Positions 1-8,664 are shown, counted from the stretch's first letter. The stretch: 41,563 nt of DNA from an uncultured Reyranella sp. (GCF_945957355.1 NZ_CAMFKM010000028.1:1-41563); one strand, 5' to 3'. The notes: a model not told the origin generated them from the sequence alone. Numbers and translations are program-made.

Positions 1-55
1 CGATCACGCTCAGCATCTCGCGGCGATCGGCGTCGGTGAGAGGGAGATAACGCAT
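1..55 (-). CDS. gcvPA: Glycine dehydrogenase subunit 1, N-terminal fragment
   Basis: The complement of the first 55 bases reads MRYLPLTDADRREMLSVI, the typical start of the alpha subunit (subunit 1) of the two-subunit P-protein of the glycine cleavage system. That enzyme is a PLP-dependent decarboxylase that passes the aminomethyl group of glycine to the lipoyl arm of GcvH. Only 18 codons are inside the window; the rest lies to the left. It follows gcvT and gcvH in the same direction, so the order is gcvT-gcvH-gcvPA. A perfect 28-bp inverted repeat stands between gcvH and this gene and may affect its level. Confidence 0.75.
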   Translation of the reverse strand, partial: MRYLPLTDADRREMLSVI

Positions 56-84
56 TGAAGCTCCTAGAATGCTCTTTGCTCTTT

Positions 85-163
85 GCTGGGGGCGCGCCAC
101 TCCAGTGGCGCGTCAGGGCCGATGTCAGCGAAGACCGCGCCACTGGAGTGGCGCGCCCCCAGC
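85..163. repeat. REP-like inverted repeat, copy 1
   Basis: The arm at 85-112 is the exact reverse complement of the arm at 136-163 (28 bp), with 23 bases between. Each arm holds the core CGCGCCACTCCAGTGGCGCG, itself a palindrome of 9-bp halves around a CC (GG in the other arm). The same element recurs at 10099-10172 and 12675-12748, with a single arm at 5425-5452. It lies between gcvH and gcvPA and could form a long stem in the mRNA. This looks like a BIME-type element of paired REP sequences. Confidence 0.85.
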
Positions 164-168
164 CATGA

Positions 169-546
169 TCAGCCGAGGCTCTTCACGAAAGCCTCGTAGG
201 CGGCTTCGTCCATCAGGCCGGCGAGTTCGCCCTTGTCGGCGAGCTTCAGCTTGAAGAACCAGCCCTTGCCCGTCGGCTCGGCATTCACGTCGCCTGGCGA
301 GTCGGCCAGCGCGGCATTGCTCTCGACGACCTCGCCGCCGACCGGCGCGTAGATGTCGGATGCCGCCTTCACCGATTCGACGACGGCGCAGGCCTCGCCC
401 TTGGCGACCGTGCGTCCGGCGGCGGGCACCTCGACGAACACGACGTCGCCAAGCTGCTCCTGCGCGTACTGCGTGATGCCGATCGTGCCGACATCGCCCT
501 CGACGCGGATCCACTCATGCTCTTCGGTGTACTTGGTCTCGGCCAT
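169..546 (-). CDS. gcvH: Glycine cleavage system H protein
   Basis: This 125-residue protein carries the lipoyl arm that shuttles the aminomethyl group from the P-protein to the T-protein and is reoxidised by the L-protein. The lipoylated lysine is K60 in AVVESVKAASDIYAP, the usual ESVKA.SD context. The N-terminus (KYTEEHEWIRVEGD) is that of GcvH, and the length is normal. The gene starts 9 bases after the gcvT stop and should be cotranscribed with it under the glycine riboswitch. The ATG follows a GGAGATCAAG Shine-Dalgarno stretch. Confidence 0.97.
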   Translation of the reverse strand: MAETKYTEEHEWIRVEGDVGTIGITQYAQEQLGDVVFVEVPAAGRTVAKGEACAVVESVKAASDIYAPVGGEVVESNAALADSPGDVNAEPTGKGWFFKLKLADKGELAGLMDEAAYEAFVKSLG

Positions 547-555
547 CTTGATCTC

Positions 556-1677
556 CTATCCGCGGTAGTAGGCGTGTTTGACGAAAGGCATGGGCACGAT
601 CTCGGCCGGCACGGGCTTGCCGCGCACCATGAGATCGACCTTGGTTCCATTGGCTGACTGGCTGCGCTCGACATAGCCCATGGCAACGGCGCGGCCGAGT
701 GTCGGCGAGAAACCGCCCGACGTGACGATGCCGACGGTCTTGCCGCCGATCACGATCTCCGCGCCCTCGCGCGCGATCGCCTTGCCCTCCGGCAGCAGGC
801 CGACACGCTTGCGCGCCGAGCCCTCGGCAATCTGCTTCTGCACGACAGCGGCGCCAGGGAAGCCGCCCTGCACTCGCCGTTCCTTGCCGACGCTCCACAG
901 CAGCACCGCTTCGACCGGCGTCGTCGTCGTGTCGATGTCGTGGCCGTAGAGGCAGAGCCCGGCCTCGAGGCGCAGCGAATCGCGAGCGCCCAGTCCGATC
1001 GGCTTCACTTCGGGATGGCTGAGCAGCTTGCGCGCGATCGCATCGGTCTGGTCGGCCGGGGTCGAGATCTCGTAGCCGTCGCCGCCGGTGTAGCCCGAGC
1101 GCGTGACGTAGCAGCGCGCGCCGTCGATCACGACATAGGCGCCGGTCATGAACTTCATGGTCGCGACCTGCGGCACCAGCCGCGACAGGACTGCCGCTGC
1201 CTGCGGTCCCTGCAGCGCCAGCAGCCCGCGCGAAAACATCGGCTCGACCTCGCAGGTGGCCGAGAGATGCTTCTGCATGTGCGCGAGGTCGGCGTCCTTG
1301 CAGGCGGCGTTGATGACCACCAGCAGGTGGTCGCCCGTGCTGGTCACCATCAGGTCGTCGAGGATGCCGCCGGCATCGTTGGTGAACTGGGTGTAGCGCT
1401 GCTGGCCCGGCTGCAGGCCCGCAATGTCGCCGGGCACCAGGGTCTCCATCGCCTTGGCCGCGTCGTGGCCGGGCTTCGCGGTGAGCCGCACCTGGCCCAT
1501 GTGCGAGACGTCGAACAGGCCGCAGGCGGTGCGGGTGTGATTGTGCTCGACCAGGATGCCGGTCGGATACTGGACCGGCATCTCGTAGCCGGCGAACGGC
1601 ACCAGGCGCGCGCCCAGCTCGCGGTGAAGGTCGTAAAGCGGCGTGCGCTTCAGGGGGCCGGCAGGTGCTTCGGTCAA
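556..1677 (-). CDS. gcvT: Glycine cleavage system T protein (aminomethyltransferase)
   Basis: GcvT transfers the methylene group from lipoylated GcvH to tetrahydrofolate and releases ammonia. With a TTG start at 1677 the protein is 373 residues, the usual family length, beginning MTEAPAGPLKRTPLYDLH. It then shows the family blocks VPFAGYEMPVQYPTG, GLFDVSHMGQ and, near the C-terminus, GFSPTLGRAVAMGYV. The TTG is preceded by GGAG at six bases. The open frame continues about 120 codons further upstream, but that part is the riboswitch and does not look like protein. The gene heads the gcvT-gcvH-gcvPA operon. Confidence 0.93.
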   Translation of the reverse strand: MTEAPAGPLKRTPLYDLHRELGARLVPFAGYEMPVQYPTGILVEHNHTRTACGLFDVSHMGQVRLTAKPGHDAAKAMETLVPGDIAGLQPGQQRYTQFTNDAGGILDDLMVTSTGDHLLVVINAACKDADLAHMQKHLSATCEVEPMFSRGLLALQGPQAAAVLSRLVPQVATMKFMTGAYVVIDGARCYVTRSGYTGGDGYEISTPADQTDAIARKLLSHPEVKPIGLGARDSLRLEAGLCLYGHDIDTTTTPVEAVLLWSVGKERRVQGGFPGAAVVQKQIAEGSARKRVGLLPEGKAIAREGAEIVIGGKTVGIVTSGGFSPTLGRAVAMGYVERSQSANGTKVDLMVRGKPVPAEIVPMPFVKHAYYRG

Positions 1678-1749
1678 AAGAGTCTCCGTCGAAGTCGCGT
1701 TGAACGCGACCAGAGTCGCGCCTTGGCGACGCAAGGACTGCGCCGCTCG

Positions 1750-1945
1750 CGACCCCCTCTGTCCGGAGACCTGAAAGATTCGCCGGAAAAGAGCCGGCTT
1801 ACTTCGTCGGTGGGCGTGCGCCGAATGGGGCGCAAGCCGCTTTCCAGAGACCCATCCTCCTGCGGTCCGTTGGCCTGAGAGTTTCCGGGGCCGGTTGCTC
1901 CTTCGGCGCCATCCTCGCGGATGGGCTCTCCCACAGGGATCGTTT
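1750..1945 (-). ncRNA. Tandem glycine riboswitch
   Basis: On the minus strand, ahead of gcvT, are the conserved parts of two glycine aptamers in a row. The first has GGGAGAGCCC, GCCGAAGGAGCAA, CTCTCAGGC and CCGCAGGAGGA. The second begins CTCTGGAAAGCGGC and continues with CACCGACGAAGTAAGCC, GGCGAATCTTTCAGGTCTCC and GGACAGAGG. Tandem glycine aptamers ahead of gcv operons usually switch expression on when glycine is plentiful. The 3' edge is about 75 bases before the gcvT start. I see no clear terminator with a T-run, so control at translation is possible. Confidence 0.93.
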
Positions 1946-2034
1946 GGGTGACGCGACCATAGGCAGGCCCCTGTTCGGCGTCCACGCACAAAGGCACGCA
2001 GCCCCTCGAAATCGCGGGAAAAGAGATTCCGCAC

Positions 2035-2064
2035 TTGAAATTGAGTGATTGCTCACTTAATAAT
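2035..2064 (+). promoter_or_regulatory. Promoter of the small ORF and tetR
   Basis: TTGAAA at 2035-2040 and AATAAT at 2059-2064 are 18 bases apart, close to the sigma-70 consensus. The first operator motif (2044-2057) fills the spacer and the second (2065-2077) follows the -10 box, as expected for a promoter shut by its own TetR repressor. The start would be near 2071, and GGAGG precedes the ATG at 2095. Confidence 0.55.
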
Positions 2065-2077
2065 ATGAGCAGTCACT
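2044..2077. promoter_or_regulatory. Two TetR-type operators
   Basis: Site 1 is AGTGATTGCTCACT (2044-2057), an inverted repeat of AGTGA/TCACT around four bases. Site 2 is ATGAGCAGTCACT (2065-2077), the same motif in the other orientation (AGTGACTGCTCAT). They flank the -10 box of the tetR promoter. A third, weaker match is at 2230-2243. The pair also lies upstream of the gcv leader on the other strand, so the repressor might affect that too. Confidence 0.6.
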
Positions 2078-2094
2078 CACTCTTGGAGGTTGGC

Positions 2095-2292
2095 ATGTTC
2101 ATCCGCCGGTCTTTCGACGAATTTCTCAAGCTGCAGAGCGACGCTCCTCCCGCATCGGTGGCGACCCGCGATTGGGTCATCGATTGGCGCTGGCTGTGCG
2201 ACACTGAAGGCGACGTGCCCACTTTTCCGAGTGAGCGCTCCCTCATAGACTGCGGCGCATGGGCAAAGCCGAAGAGACCAAAGCCCGCGTAG
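2095..2292 (+). CDS. Possible small protein, 65 aa, ahead of tetR
   Basis: I do not recognise this ORF. It begins at an ATG with a strong Shine-Dalgarno (GGAGG, five bases before) just behind the operator-controlled promoter, which is the main reason to list it. It starts MFIRRSFDEFLKLQSD and has no signal peptide or membrane segment. Its last 34 bases overlap the start of tetR in another frame. It could be a real short protein, or a leader whose translation is coupled to tetR. The third operator motif lies inside it. Confidence 0.35.
   Translation: MFIRRSFDEFLKLQSDAPPASVATRDWVIDWRWLCDTEGDVPTFPSERSLIDCGAWAKPKRPKPA
2230..2243. promoter_or_regulatory. Third TetR operator-like site
   Basis: AGTGAGCGCTCCCT matches the pattern AGTGA-N4-TCACT of the two upstream sites except for one base in the right half. 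It ends 15 bases before the tetR ATG at 2259, so bound repressor could act as a roadblock, or the site could serve a closer tetR promoter. Confidence 0.4.
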
Positions 2293-2834
2293 AGCGCGCG
2301 GCCCTCACCCTGTTCGTGGCGCGGGGTGTGGCGGAAACCACGACCCGCGAGATCGCCATGGCGGCGTCGATCGCCGAGGGCACGATTTACCGCTACTTCC
2401 CCAGCAAGGAGCAGCTCGCCCTCGACATCTTCCTCGGCCATCATCGCGCGCTGGCCGAGGCGCTGGCGGAGGCCCATCAGCCGGCCACGGACTTGCGTGG
2501 AAAAATCGACGCCATCGTCCGCTGCTATTGCGAATGGGCGGACCGGGACTGGTCGCTCTTCGCCTACCACCTGCTCACCCAGCACCTGTTCCTGGCAATG
2601 GTGCCCGACGGCACCCCCAACCCGGTCGACGTGGTGCGCGAGGTGATCGTGAACGCCATGACGGCGGGCGAGATCCCGGCGCGCGATCCCGACCTTGCCG
2701 CGGCCTCGGCCATCGGCACCGTGATGCAGCCAGCGACCTACAAGGTCTACGGCCGCTTCGAAGGGCCACTCAGCGACCACACCGCGTTCTTTGCCGATGC
2801 CGCCTGGGCGGTTCTGGCGACCCCGCAGCGATAG
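2259..2834 (+). CDS. TetR/AcrR family transcriptional regulator
   Basis: The 191-residue protein has the N-terminal TetR HTH at about residues 10-57: TTREIAMAASIAEGTIYRYF followed by PSKEQLALDIF. The C-terminal part, about residues 60-190, is the ligand and dimer domain and does not tell the ligand. It is probably autoregulated, since three copies of one operator motif lie in the 215 bases upstream. Its neighbour on the right is a convergent acyl-CoA dehydrogenase gene 19 bases away. Regulation of fatty acid or CoA-ester metabolism is possible but not shown. Confidence 0.93.
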   Translation: MGKAEETKARVERAALTLFVARGVAETTTREIAMAASIAEGTIYRYFPSKEQLALDIFLGHHRALAEALAEAHQPATDLRGKIDAIVRCYCEWADRDWSLFAYHLLTQHLFLAMVPDGTPNPVDVVREVIVNAMTAGEIPARDPDLAAASAIGTVMQPATYKVYGRFEGPLSDHTAFFADAAWAVLATPQR

Positions 2835-2853
2835 TCCGACCGGATCGCCTGCC

Positions 2854-4056
<1,203 letters not shown>

Positions 4057-4105
4057 GACGCGCCTCCTGCGGTTGGGTTGACCGCAAGCTAGGCGCGAGC
4101 CAACA

Positions 4106-4139
4106 ATGAGGAAAATGGTGGTTCCTCATGGAAATCCAT
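4106..4139. promoter_or_regulatory. Inverted repeats between the acyl-CoA dehydrogenase and lysR genes
   Basis: ATGAGGAA (4106-4113) and TTCCTCAT (4122-4129) form a perfect 8-bp inverted repeat with an 8-base spacer. Directly next is a second palindrome, ATGGA-AA-TCCAT (4128-4139). Both sit in the 87-bp divergent gap, just before the lysR ATG. They are good candidates for the LysR recognition site and autoregulation site. Confidence 0.55.
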
Positions 4140-4143
4140 TCAT

Positions 4144-5052
4144 ATGGCTCATGAACGCCGCGCCGACCTCGAACTGCTGCGCGTGCTCGATGCGATCCTC
4201 GGCGAAGGTGGCGTCACGCGCGCCGCGGAGCGGTTGAACCTCAGCCAGTCGGCGATCAGCCATTCGCTGGCGCGTCTGCGCCTGATGTTCGGCGATCCGC
4301 TCCTCAGCCGCGAAGGCCGCAAGCTGGTGCCGACGCCGCTCGCCCGCGAACTGGTCGCGCCGCTGCGCCAGGGCCTGGAGGCGCTGGACCGGCTGGTCGC
4401 CGGCGCCGGCCGTTTCGATCCCGCGACATCGGAAGCGCAGTTCACCATCAGCCTGCGCGATCCCACCGAGACGCTGATGCTGCCGGCCATCATGAGCCGC
4501 ATCGCCCGCGCCGGACGCGGCATCGCCCTGCGCACGGTGCAGGTACGCCGGCGCAACCTCGAAAGCGCCCTTGCCGCCGGCACCGTGAGCCTCGCCGTCG
4601 ACATCGCCCTGCCGCTGACCGACAGCGTGCGGCGCCAGAAGATCAGTGCGGACCGGCCGGCGGTCGTGATGCGGCGCGGCCATCCCGCCCTGAGCAAGGG
4701 CCTGACGCTCGACCGCTATCTCGAGCAGGATCATGTCATGGTGACATCGCGCCGGCAGGGGCCGGGCCTTGAGGATGTCGAGCTGTCCAAGCGCGGCCTC
4801 AGTCGTCGCATCCGCCTGCGCTGCCGCAACTATCTCGCGGCGCTGCGCGTGGTCGCCACGAGCGACCTCGTGGTCACCATGGGGGAGCGGTACGTCCCCC
4901 TCCTGTCGGCCGGCCTCAAGACCGAGACCGTGGCGTTTCCCTTCCGGATGCCGACCCTCGACCTCTATCTCTACTGGCACGCCTCGGCCGACGGCGACGC
5001 CGCCAACCGCTGGCTGCGCAGTCTCGTGGTCGACGCCTTCCGCGACGGTTGA
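4144..5052 (+). CDS. LysR family transcriptional regulator
   Basis: The 302-residue protein has the LysR winged HTH in its first 65 residues (LLRVLDAILGEGGVTRAAER, then LNLSQSAISHSLARLR) and a periplasmic-binding-like effector domain after about residue 90. The HTH resembles NodD/LeuO/PcpR-like members, which hold a DLELLRVLDAI start. It diverges from the acyl-CoA dehydrogenase gene, the usual layout for a LysR regulator and its target, with inverted repeats in the gap. The inducer is unknown, perhaps an acyl-CoA or a precursor acid. Confidence 0.93.
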   Translation: MAHERRADLELLRVLDAILGEGGVTRAAERLNLSQSAISHSLARLRLMFGDPLLSREGRKLVPTPLARELVAPLRQGLEALDRLVAGAGRFDPATSEAQFTISLRDPTETLMLPAIMSRIARAGRGIALRTVQVRRRNLESALAAGTVSLAVDIALPLTDSVRRQKISADRPAVVMRRGHPALSKGLTLDRYLEQDHVMVTSRRQGPGLEDVELSKRGLSRRIRLRCRNYLAALRVVATSDLVVTMGERYVPLLSAGLKTETVAFPFRMPTLDLYLYWHASADGDAANRWLRSLVVDAFRDG

Positions 5053-5064
5053 CGGCGGTGCAGG

Positions 5065-5403
5065 TCAGGCCGCGACGTAGACGAAGGCTTCGAGGCCGGA
5101 CTTCAGGCGCACCGCGACGCGCTTGTAATCCGAGACCTCGTAGGTATCGGCGGCAGCCAGTTCCGCCGCCGTGATCCTCAGCACGACGCCCGGCACCTCG
5201 TCGCCAGCATTCCTGGATGGCAGCGCGATCAGGTGATGCGTCTTGCCACTGGTCTTCACCACCTCGGCGTCGCGGATCTCGAGCAGCGAGGTCGCATAGC
5301 CCGGCAAGGCATCGGCACGGCCTTCGAGCCGCCGGCCGAAGGTCGCGAGCTGCACGTCTTCCTGTTGCAGCGTGCCGTAGGAGAAGAGCCAGACGTCGGT
5401 CAC
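5065..5403 (-). CDS. Gamma-glutamylcyclotransferase-like (AIG2 family) protein
   Basis: This 112-residue protein begins VTDVWLFSYGTLQ; the FSYGTL motif marks the substrate loop of the GGCT/AIG2 fold. The C-terminal DTYEVSDYKRVAVRLKSG is also typical. Members act as cyclotransferases on gamma-glutamyl compounds, but many small bacterial ones have no assigned substrate. I chose the GTG at 5403 because AAAGGAACC stands just before it; a longer frame runs into repeat copy 4. It is probably the last gene of the minus-strand operon starting at 7592. Confidence 0.8.
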   Translation of the reverse strand: MTDVWLFSYGTLQQEDVQLATFGRRLEGRADALPGYATSLLEIRDAEVVKTSGKTHHLIALPSRNAGDEVPGVVLRITAAELAAADTYEVSDYKRVAVRLKSGLEAFVYVAA

Positions 5404-5424
5404 TTCGGTTCCTTTGACATCATC

Positions 5425-5452
5425 GGAGCGCGCAACTCCAGTGGCGCGCTCC
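5425..5452. repeat. REP-like repeat, single arm (copy 4)
   Basis: One arm of the repeat found at 85, 10099 and 12675. GGAGCGCGC (5425-5433) and GCGCGCTCC (5444-5452) pair around a 10-base centre. It has one changed base in the core (CGCAACTCC for CGCCACTCC). It lies between two genes of the minus-strand operon. The partner arm is absent, so this is a solo REP. Confidence 0.7.
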
Positions 5453-5467
5453 ATTGAGCCACCTGGG

Positions 5468-6820
5468 CTAATTTGAACCTTCGCGGGCCAGCGCGGCGAA
5501 GGCTTCGGCGAAGGCCTCGCGCGGGCCGCCGACGCCGGTCTCGTTGAAGATGTCGGCGGTCAGCGACTTCACGGCGTTCTCGTCGATGCGCACGCCGTTG
5601 TTCTCGAGGAAGCCGCGCGCGGCCTGCACGGCTTCGTCCATGGCGCCGCCGCGCTTGTAGAGCTGGTAGTAGTCGGGATGGCCGCCACGGCCCAGCGCCT
5701 CGGCCAGCACGTCGGTGAAATTCACGACCCGCAGCGACGGATAGATCGCCTCGGCGCCGGACAGCGCGCGATGGCAGGAATGGTACATTGTGACGATCGT
5801 GTCGGCGCCGGCTTCGACCGCGCCCATGACCAGATCGCGATGGATCGCCTGCTCGCGCGCCTTGAACTTCGCGGCCTGGCCGCCGCAGGCGTAGGAGAAG
5901 CCCGAATCCTGTGGCAACTCGACCAGTTCCAGGTTGGGCACGGCGCGCAGCAGGTTGCGCACGCTCTCGACCGTGGCGCCGATGCCCTGATGCTCGTGGA
6001 TCACGACGCGGCGCTTCGGCTGGACCGCCACGAAACGCGCCTTCAGCGCCTCGAGGTTGGCCGCGAGGAATTCGCTCACGTGGCCAAGGTCGAACGACGG
6101 CTCCTCGACGTCCTTCTCCAGCTCGTCGAAATTCTTGGTGCAGGTCGGGCACCAGGTCAGCACCTTCGAGGCGCCCGACTGGCCGAAGCGCTGGAAGGTG
6201 CGATGGCCCATGCGCTCGTACGTGGGCAGGTCGGCCTCCTGGAACTGATAGACACCGCAGCAGTGAGCGGTACCGCCGACCACGTCGAAGTCGAGCTCCA
6301 GCGCGTCGAGGATGTCCATGACGTTCAGCACGATGTGCGGCGTACGCAGCACGTTGCAGCCCGTGTAGAACAGCACGTCGGCGGTACGCCGCTCGGCCGG
6401 CGCCAGGATCTTCTTCAGCGTCTCGGACGGAAGCTGCATGCTGGCGAGCAACCGCACGGCCTGCGCCATGTGACGGAAGCGGCCGGCTGCATTGGCCGCG
6501 CCTTCCTGCACCGGCCGCACGGCCTGAAGCGACTTCATCCTGGCGATGGTCACCCACTGGCGGACGTTGATGTCCTCGGGACAGGCGGCGCTGCACTGGG
6601 CGCTGCCATCGCAGGCGCCCAGCCACTTGTCGAGCAGCGGCGCTGCGCCGCCGCCGCTGCGCGTCAGCGACACGAGTTCGCCGACCCGCTGCACCGCCTC
6701 GCCGACATCGAGCCCGCTTTCGCGGGCCGTCGGGCAGGCCTCGAAACACTTGCCGCAGGCCGTGCAGCGATCGGCCGCCTGGGCGGCCAACGCTTCCAGC
6801 CTGTCGGCATAGGCGCTCAT
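5468..6820 (-). CDS. (Fe-S)-binding heterodisulfide reductase-like protein (HdrD/GlpC/GlcF type)
   Basis: The 450-residue protein has two 4Fe-4S motifs near its N-terminus, CTACGKCFEACP at about 19-30 and CDGSAQCSAACP at about 69-80. Two cysteine-rich CCG domains follow: FYTGCN with GTAHCCG and WCPTC, then YACGG with YHSCHRA. This is the electron-transfer subunit layout of GlpC, GlcF and HdrD proteins, which pass electrons from a flavin dehydrogenase to quinone or disulfide. No dehydrogenase partner is adjacent. The ATG at 6820 shares one base with the lipoprotein stop (TGATG). A longer frame upstream is out of the lipoprotein gene's frame and is not used. Confidence 0.88.
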   Translation of the reverse strand: MSAYADRLEALAAQAADRCTACGKCFEACPTARESGLDVGEAVQRVGELVSLTRSGGGAAPLLDKWLGACDGSAQCSAACPEDINVRQWVTIARMKSLQAVRPVQEGAANAAGRFRHMAQAVRLLASMQLPSETLKKILAPAERRTADVLFYTGCNVLRTPHIVLNVMDILDALELDFDVVGGTAHCCGVYQFQEADLPTYERMGHRTFQRFGQSGASKVLTWCPTCTKNFDELEKDVEEPSFDLGHVSEFLAANLEALKARFVAVQPKRRVVIHEHQGIGATVESVRNLLRAVPNLELVELPQDSGFSYACGGQAAKFKAREQAIHRDLVMGAVEAGADTIVTMYHSCHRALSGAEAIYPSLRVVNFTDVLAEALGRGGHPDYYQLYKRGGAMDEAVQAARGFLENNGVRIDENAVKSLTADIFNETGVGGPREAFAEAFAALAREGSN

Positions 6821-7353
6821 CAGCGCAGGCCCGCCCGCCGGTTGTAGTCGAGCTCTTCCATCGACGGCTTGAGGCCGACGGCGATGCGGTAACTGCCGAG
6901 TTCCGAAATCTGGTTGAACGGCAGGGTGAGGTTCAGCTCCTCCTGCGACTGGCCGCGCGGGTTGGCGCTCGACAGCTTGAAATCGGCGGTGAAATCCTGG
7001 CCCTGGACGACCTGGCCCGAGGCGCCGATGACGCGCACGAAGTACGGCACGCGCGTCTGGCCGGCGACGACCGAGGGGCCGGCGCTGACCGCGACGCGCA
7101 TGATCAGGGTCACGTCCATCTGATTGCGCCGCAACGAGCACTTCGTTCCGGCACCGGTCAGCGCCGCTTCGTACTCGACGTCGCGCGGATCGCGGCCCGG
7201 TCCCTCCTTGAAATGGGTCAGCCGGCCCGCATCCTGGACCGTGAACGGCGCCGGACAATAGGCGGTCGCGGAGTCCTCGGACTTGCCGCCGCAGGCGGAG
7301 ACGAGAAGCGCCAGCGCGACAGGCGCGGCGCGGAGATACATTTTGAGGGTCAT
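6820..7353 (-). CDS. Predicted lipoprotein of unknown function
   Basis: The 177-residue protein starts MTLKMYLRAAPVALALLVSACGG: a short charged start, a hydrophobic stretch and a lipobox (LVSAC), so it should be lipid-anchored in the periplasm. I do not recognise the mature part, which is beta-rich in appearance and holds two further cysteines. It is locked into an operon: its start overlaps the stop of the CDGSH gene by four bases (ATGA), and its stop overlaps the start of the Fe-S protein by one. A role with those redox proteins is only inferred. Confidence 0.8.
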   Translation of the reverse strand: MTLKMYLRAAPVALALLVSACGGKSEDSATAYCPAPFTVQDAGRLTHFKEGPGRDPRDVEYEAALTGAGTKCSLRRNQMDVTLIMRVAVSAGPSVVAGQTRVPYFVRVIGASGQVVQGQDFTADFKLSSANPRGQSQEELNLTLPFNQISELGSYRIAVGLKPSMEELDYNRRAGLR

Positions 7354-7592
7354 GCCAGGGTCTTGTGTGTGCCGTCGCAAAGCGGTTTCTTGGAGGAGTG
7401 CTTGCAGTCGCAGAGCCAGTAGTCGCCGGCCTTCTCGACCGAATACTTCATCGGGGCAAGCCCGGTGCCCTTGTGGCTGCCGTCGCAGAAGGGCTGGGAC
7501 TTGCTCAGGCCGCAGGCGCACCACCAGTAATCCTTGCCCGCCTCGAGAGCCACCTTCGATGGCGCCCTGGCCGCGACAACCGGTTCAGTCAT
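7350..7592 (-). CDS. CDGSH iron-sulfur domain protein
   Basis: The 80-residue protein holds two CDGSH-type 2Fe-2S motifs. The first is CACGLSKSQPFCDGSHKGTG at about 25-44; the second is CDCKHSSKKPLCDGTHKTLA at 61-80. Each has the three cysteines and one histidine that bind the cluster (C-X-C-X8-9-C-D-G-[ST]-H). These small proteins are taken to be redox or cluster-transfer factors. It is the first gene of a minus-strand operon and has GGGGAAAG before its ATG. Confidence 0.93.
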   Translation of the reverse strand: MTEPVVAARAPSKVALEAGKDYWWCACGLSKSQPFCDGSHKGTGLAPMKYSVEKAGDYWLCDCKHSSKKPLCDGTHKTLA

Positions 7593-7712
7593 GTTGCTTT
7601 CCCCGTAGCGGCGGCTTTGTTACGGTGCCGCGCCAATCCGTACTGCACGGACTCTAGGCAATGGTCCGCAGGCCCGCAAGCGAACGGGTCGGCATCGCGT
7701 CGAACGAATTTC

Positions 7713-8663
7713 ATGATTGCCCCGAAGAAGCCGCTCACGATCCTGCTCGCCAGCCCGCGCGGCTTCTGCGCCGGCGTCGACCGCGCCATCCAGATCGTCG
7801 AGCGTGCGCTGGAGCGCTACGGCCGGCCGGTCTATGTGCGGCACGAGATCGTGCACAATCGCTTCGTGGTCGAGAACCTGGAAGCCCAGGGCGCGATCTT
7901 CGTCGACGAACTCGACGAAGTGCCCGACGACCGGCCCGTCGTCTTTTCCGCGCACGGCGTGCCGAAATCCGTGCCGGCCGAGGCCGCCCGCCGCAACCTT
8001 CTCTATGTCGACGCGACCTGCCCGCTGGTCTCCAAGGTCCATCGCGAGGCCGAGCGCCACGCCCAGTCGGGCCGGACCGTCGTGCTGATCGGGCATGCCG
8101 GCCACCCCGAGGTGATCGGCACGATGGGCCAGCTGCCGCCCGGCAAGGTGGTGCTGGTCGAGGACGTGGCGCAGGCGGAGACGCTTGTCGTCGCCGATCC
8201 GGAGAATCTCGCCTACGCGACCCAGACCACCCTGTCGGTCGACGACACGACCGGCATCGTCTCCGCGCTGCGCCGCCGGTTCCCGTCGATCCAGGGGCCG
8301 AAGATGGAAGACATCTGCTACGCCACGACCAACCGCCAGGCCGCGGTGAAGGCGATCGCTCAGCGCTGCGATGCGATGGTGGTGATCGGCGCGCCCAATT
8401 CGTCGAACTCGATGCGGCTGGTCGAAGTCGCCGCCAACTATGGCTGCGAGCGGTCGCGCCTGGTGCAGCGTGCCGCCGACATGGACTGGGGCTGGCTGGG
8501 CGAGGCCCGCCGCCTCGGCATCACGGCCGGCGCCTCGGCGCCCGAGCTGCTGGTCGACGAGCTGATCGAGGCCTGCCGCATCCGCTACGACGTCACCGTC
8601 GAGGAAGTGCGTACGACCGAGGAAAGCGTCGTGTTCAAGCTGCCGCGCGCGCTGGTGGCCTGA
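7713..8663 (+). CDS. ispH: 4-hydroxy-3-methylbut-2-enyl diphosphate reductase
   Basis: IspH makes IPP and DMAPP in the last step of the MEP isoprenoid pathway. The 316-residue protein has the three cysteines that hold its Fe-S cluster: C19 in PRGFCAGV, C103 in DATCPLVSKVH and C202 in DICYATTNRQ. HEIVHN, SAHGVP and IGAPNSSNS are also present. The ATG at 7713 was chosen because the protein then begins with the usual short lead to LLASPRGFC. thrB follows after one base. Confidence 0.97.
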   Translation: MIAPKKPLTILLASPRGFCAGVDRAIQIVERALERYGRPVYVRHEIVHNRFVVENLEAQGAIFVDELDEVPDDRPVVFSAHGVPKSVPAEAARRNLLYVDATCPLVSKVHREAERHAQSGRTVVLIGHAGHPEVIGTMGQLPPGKVVLVEDVAQAETLVVADPENLAYATQTTLSVDDTTGIVSALRRRFPSIQGPKMEDICYATTNRQAAVKAIAQRCDAMVVIGAPNSSNSMRLVEVAANYGCERSRLVQRAADMDWGWLGEARRLGITAGASAPELLVDELIEACRIRYDVTVEEVRTTEESVVFKLPRALVA

Positions 8664-8664
8664 C

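Noticed and set aside
940..1878. Long plus-strand ORF opposite gcvT
   Set aside because: It is an antisense shadow of a high-GC gene, with no domain and no ribosome site.
1678..2034. N-terminal extension of gcvT in an open frame
   Set aside because: It overlaps the glycine riboswitch, is Arg-rich and unlike GcvT; a TTG with a Shine-Dalgarno gives the normal length.
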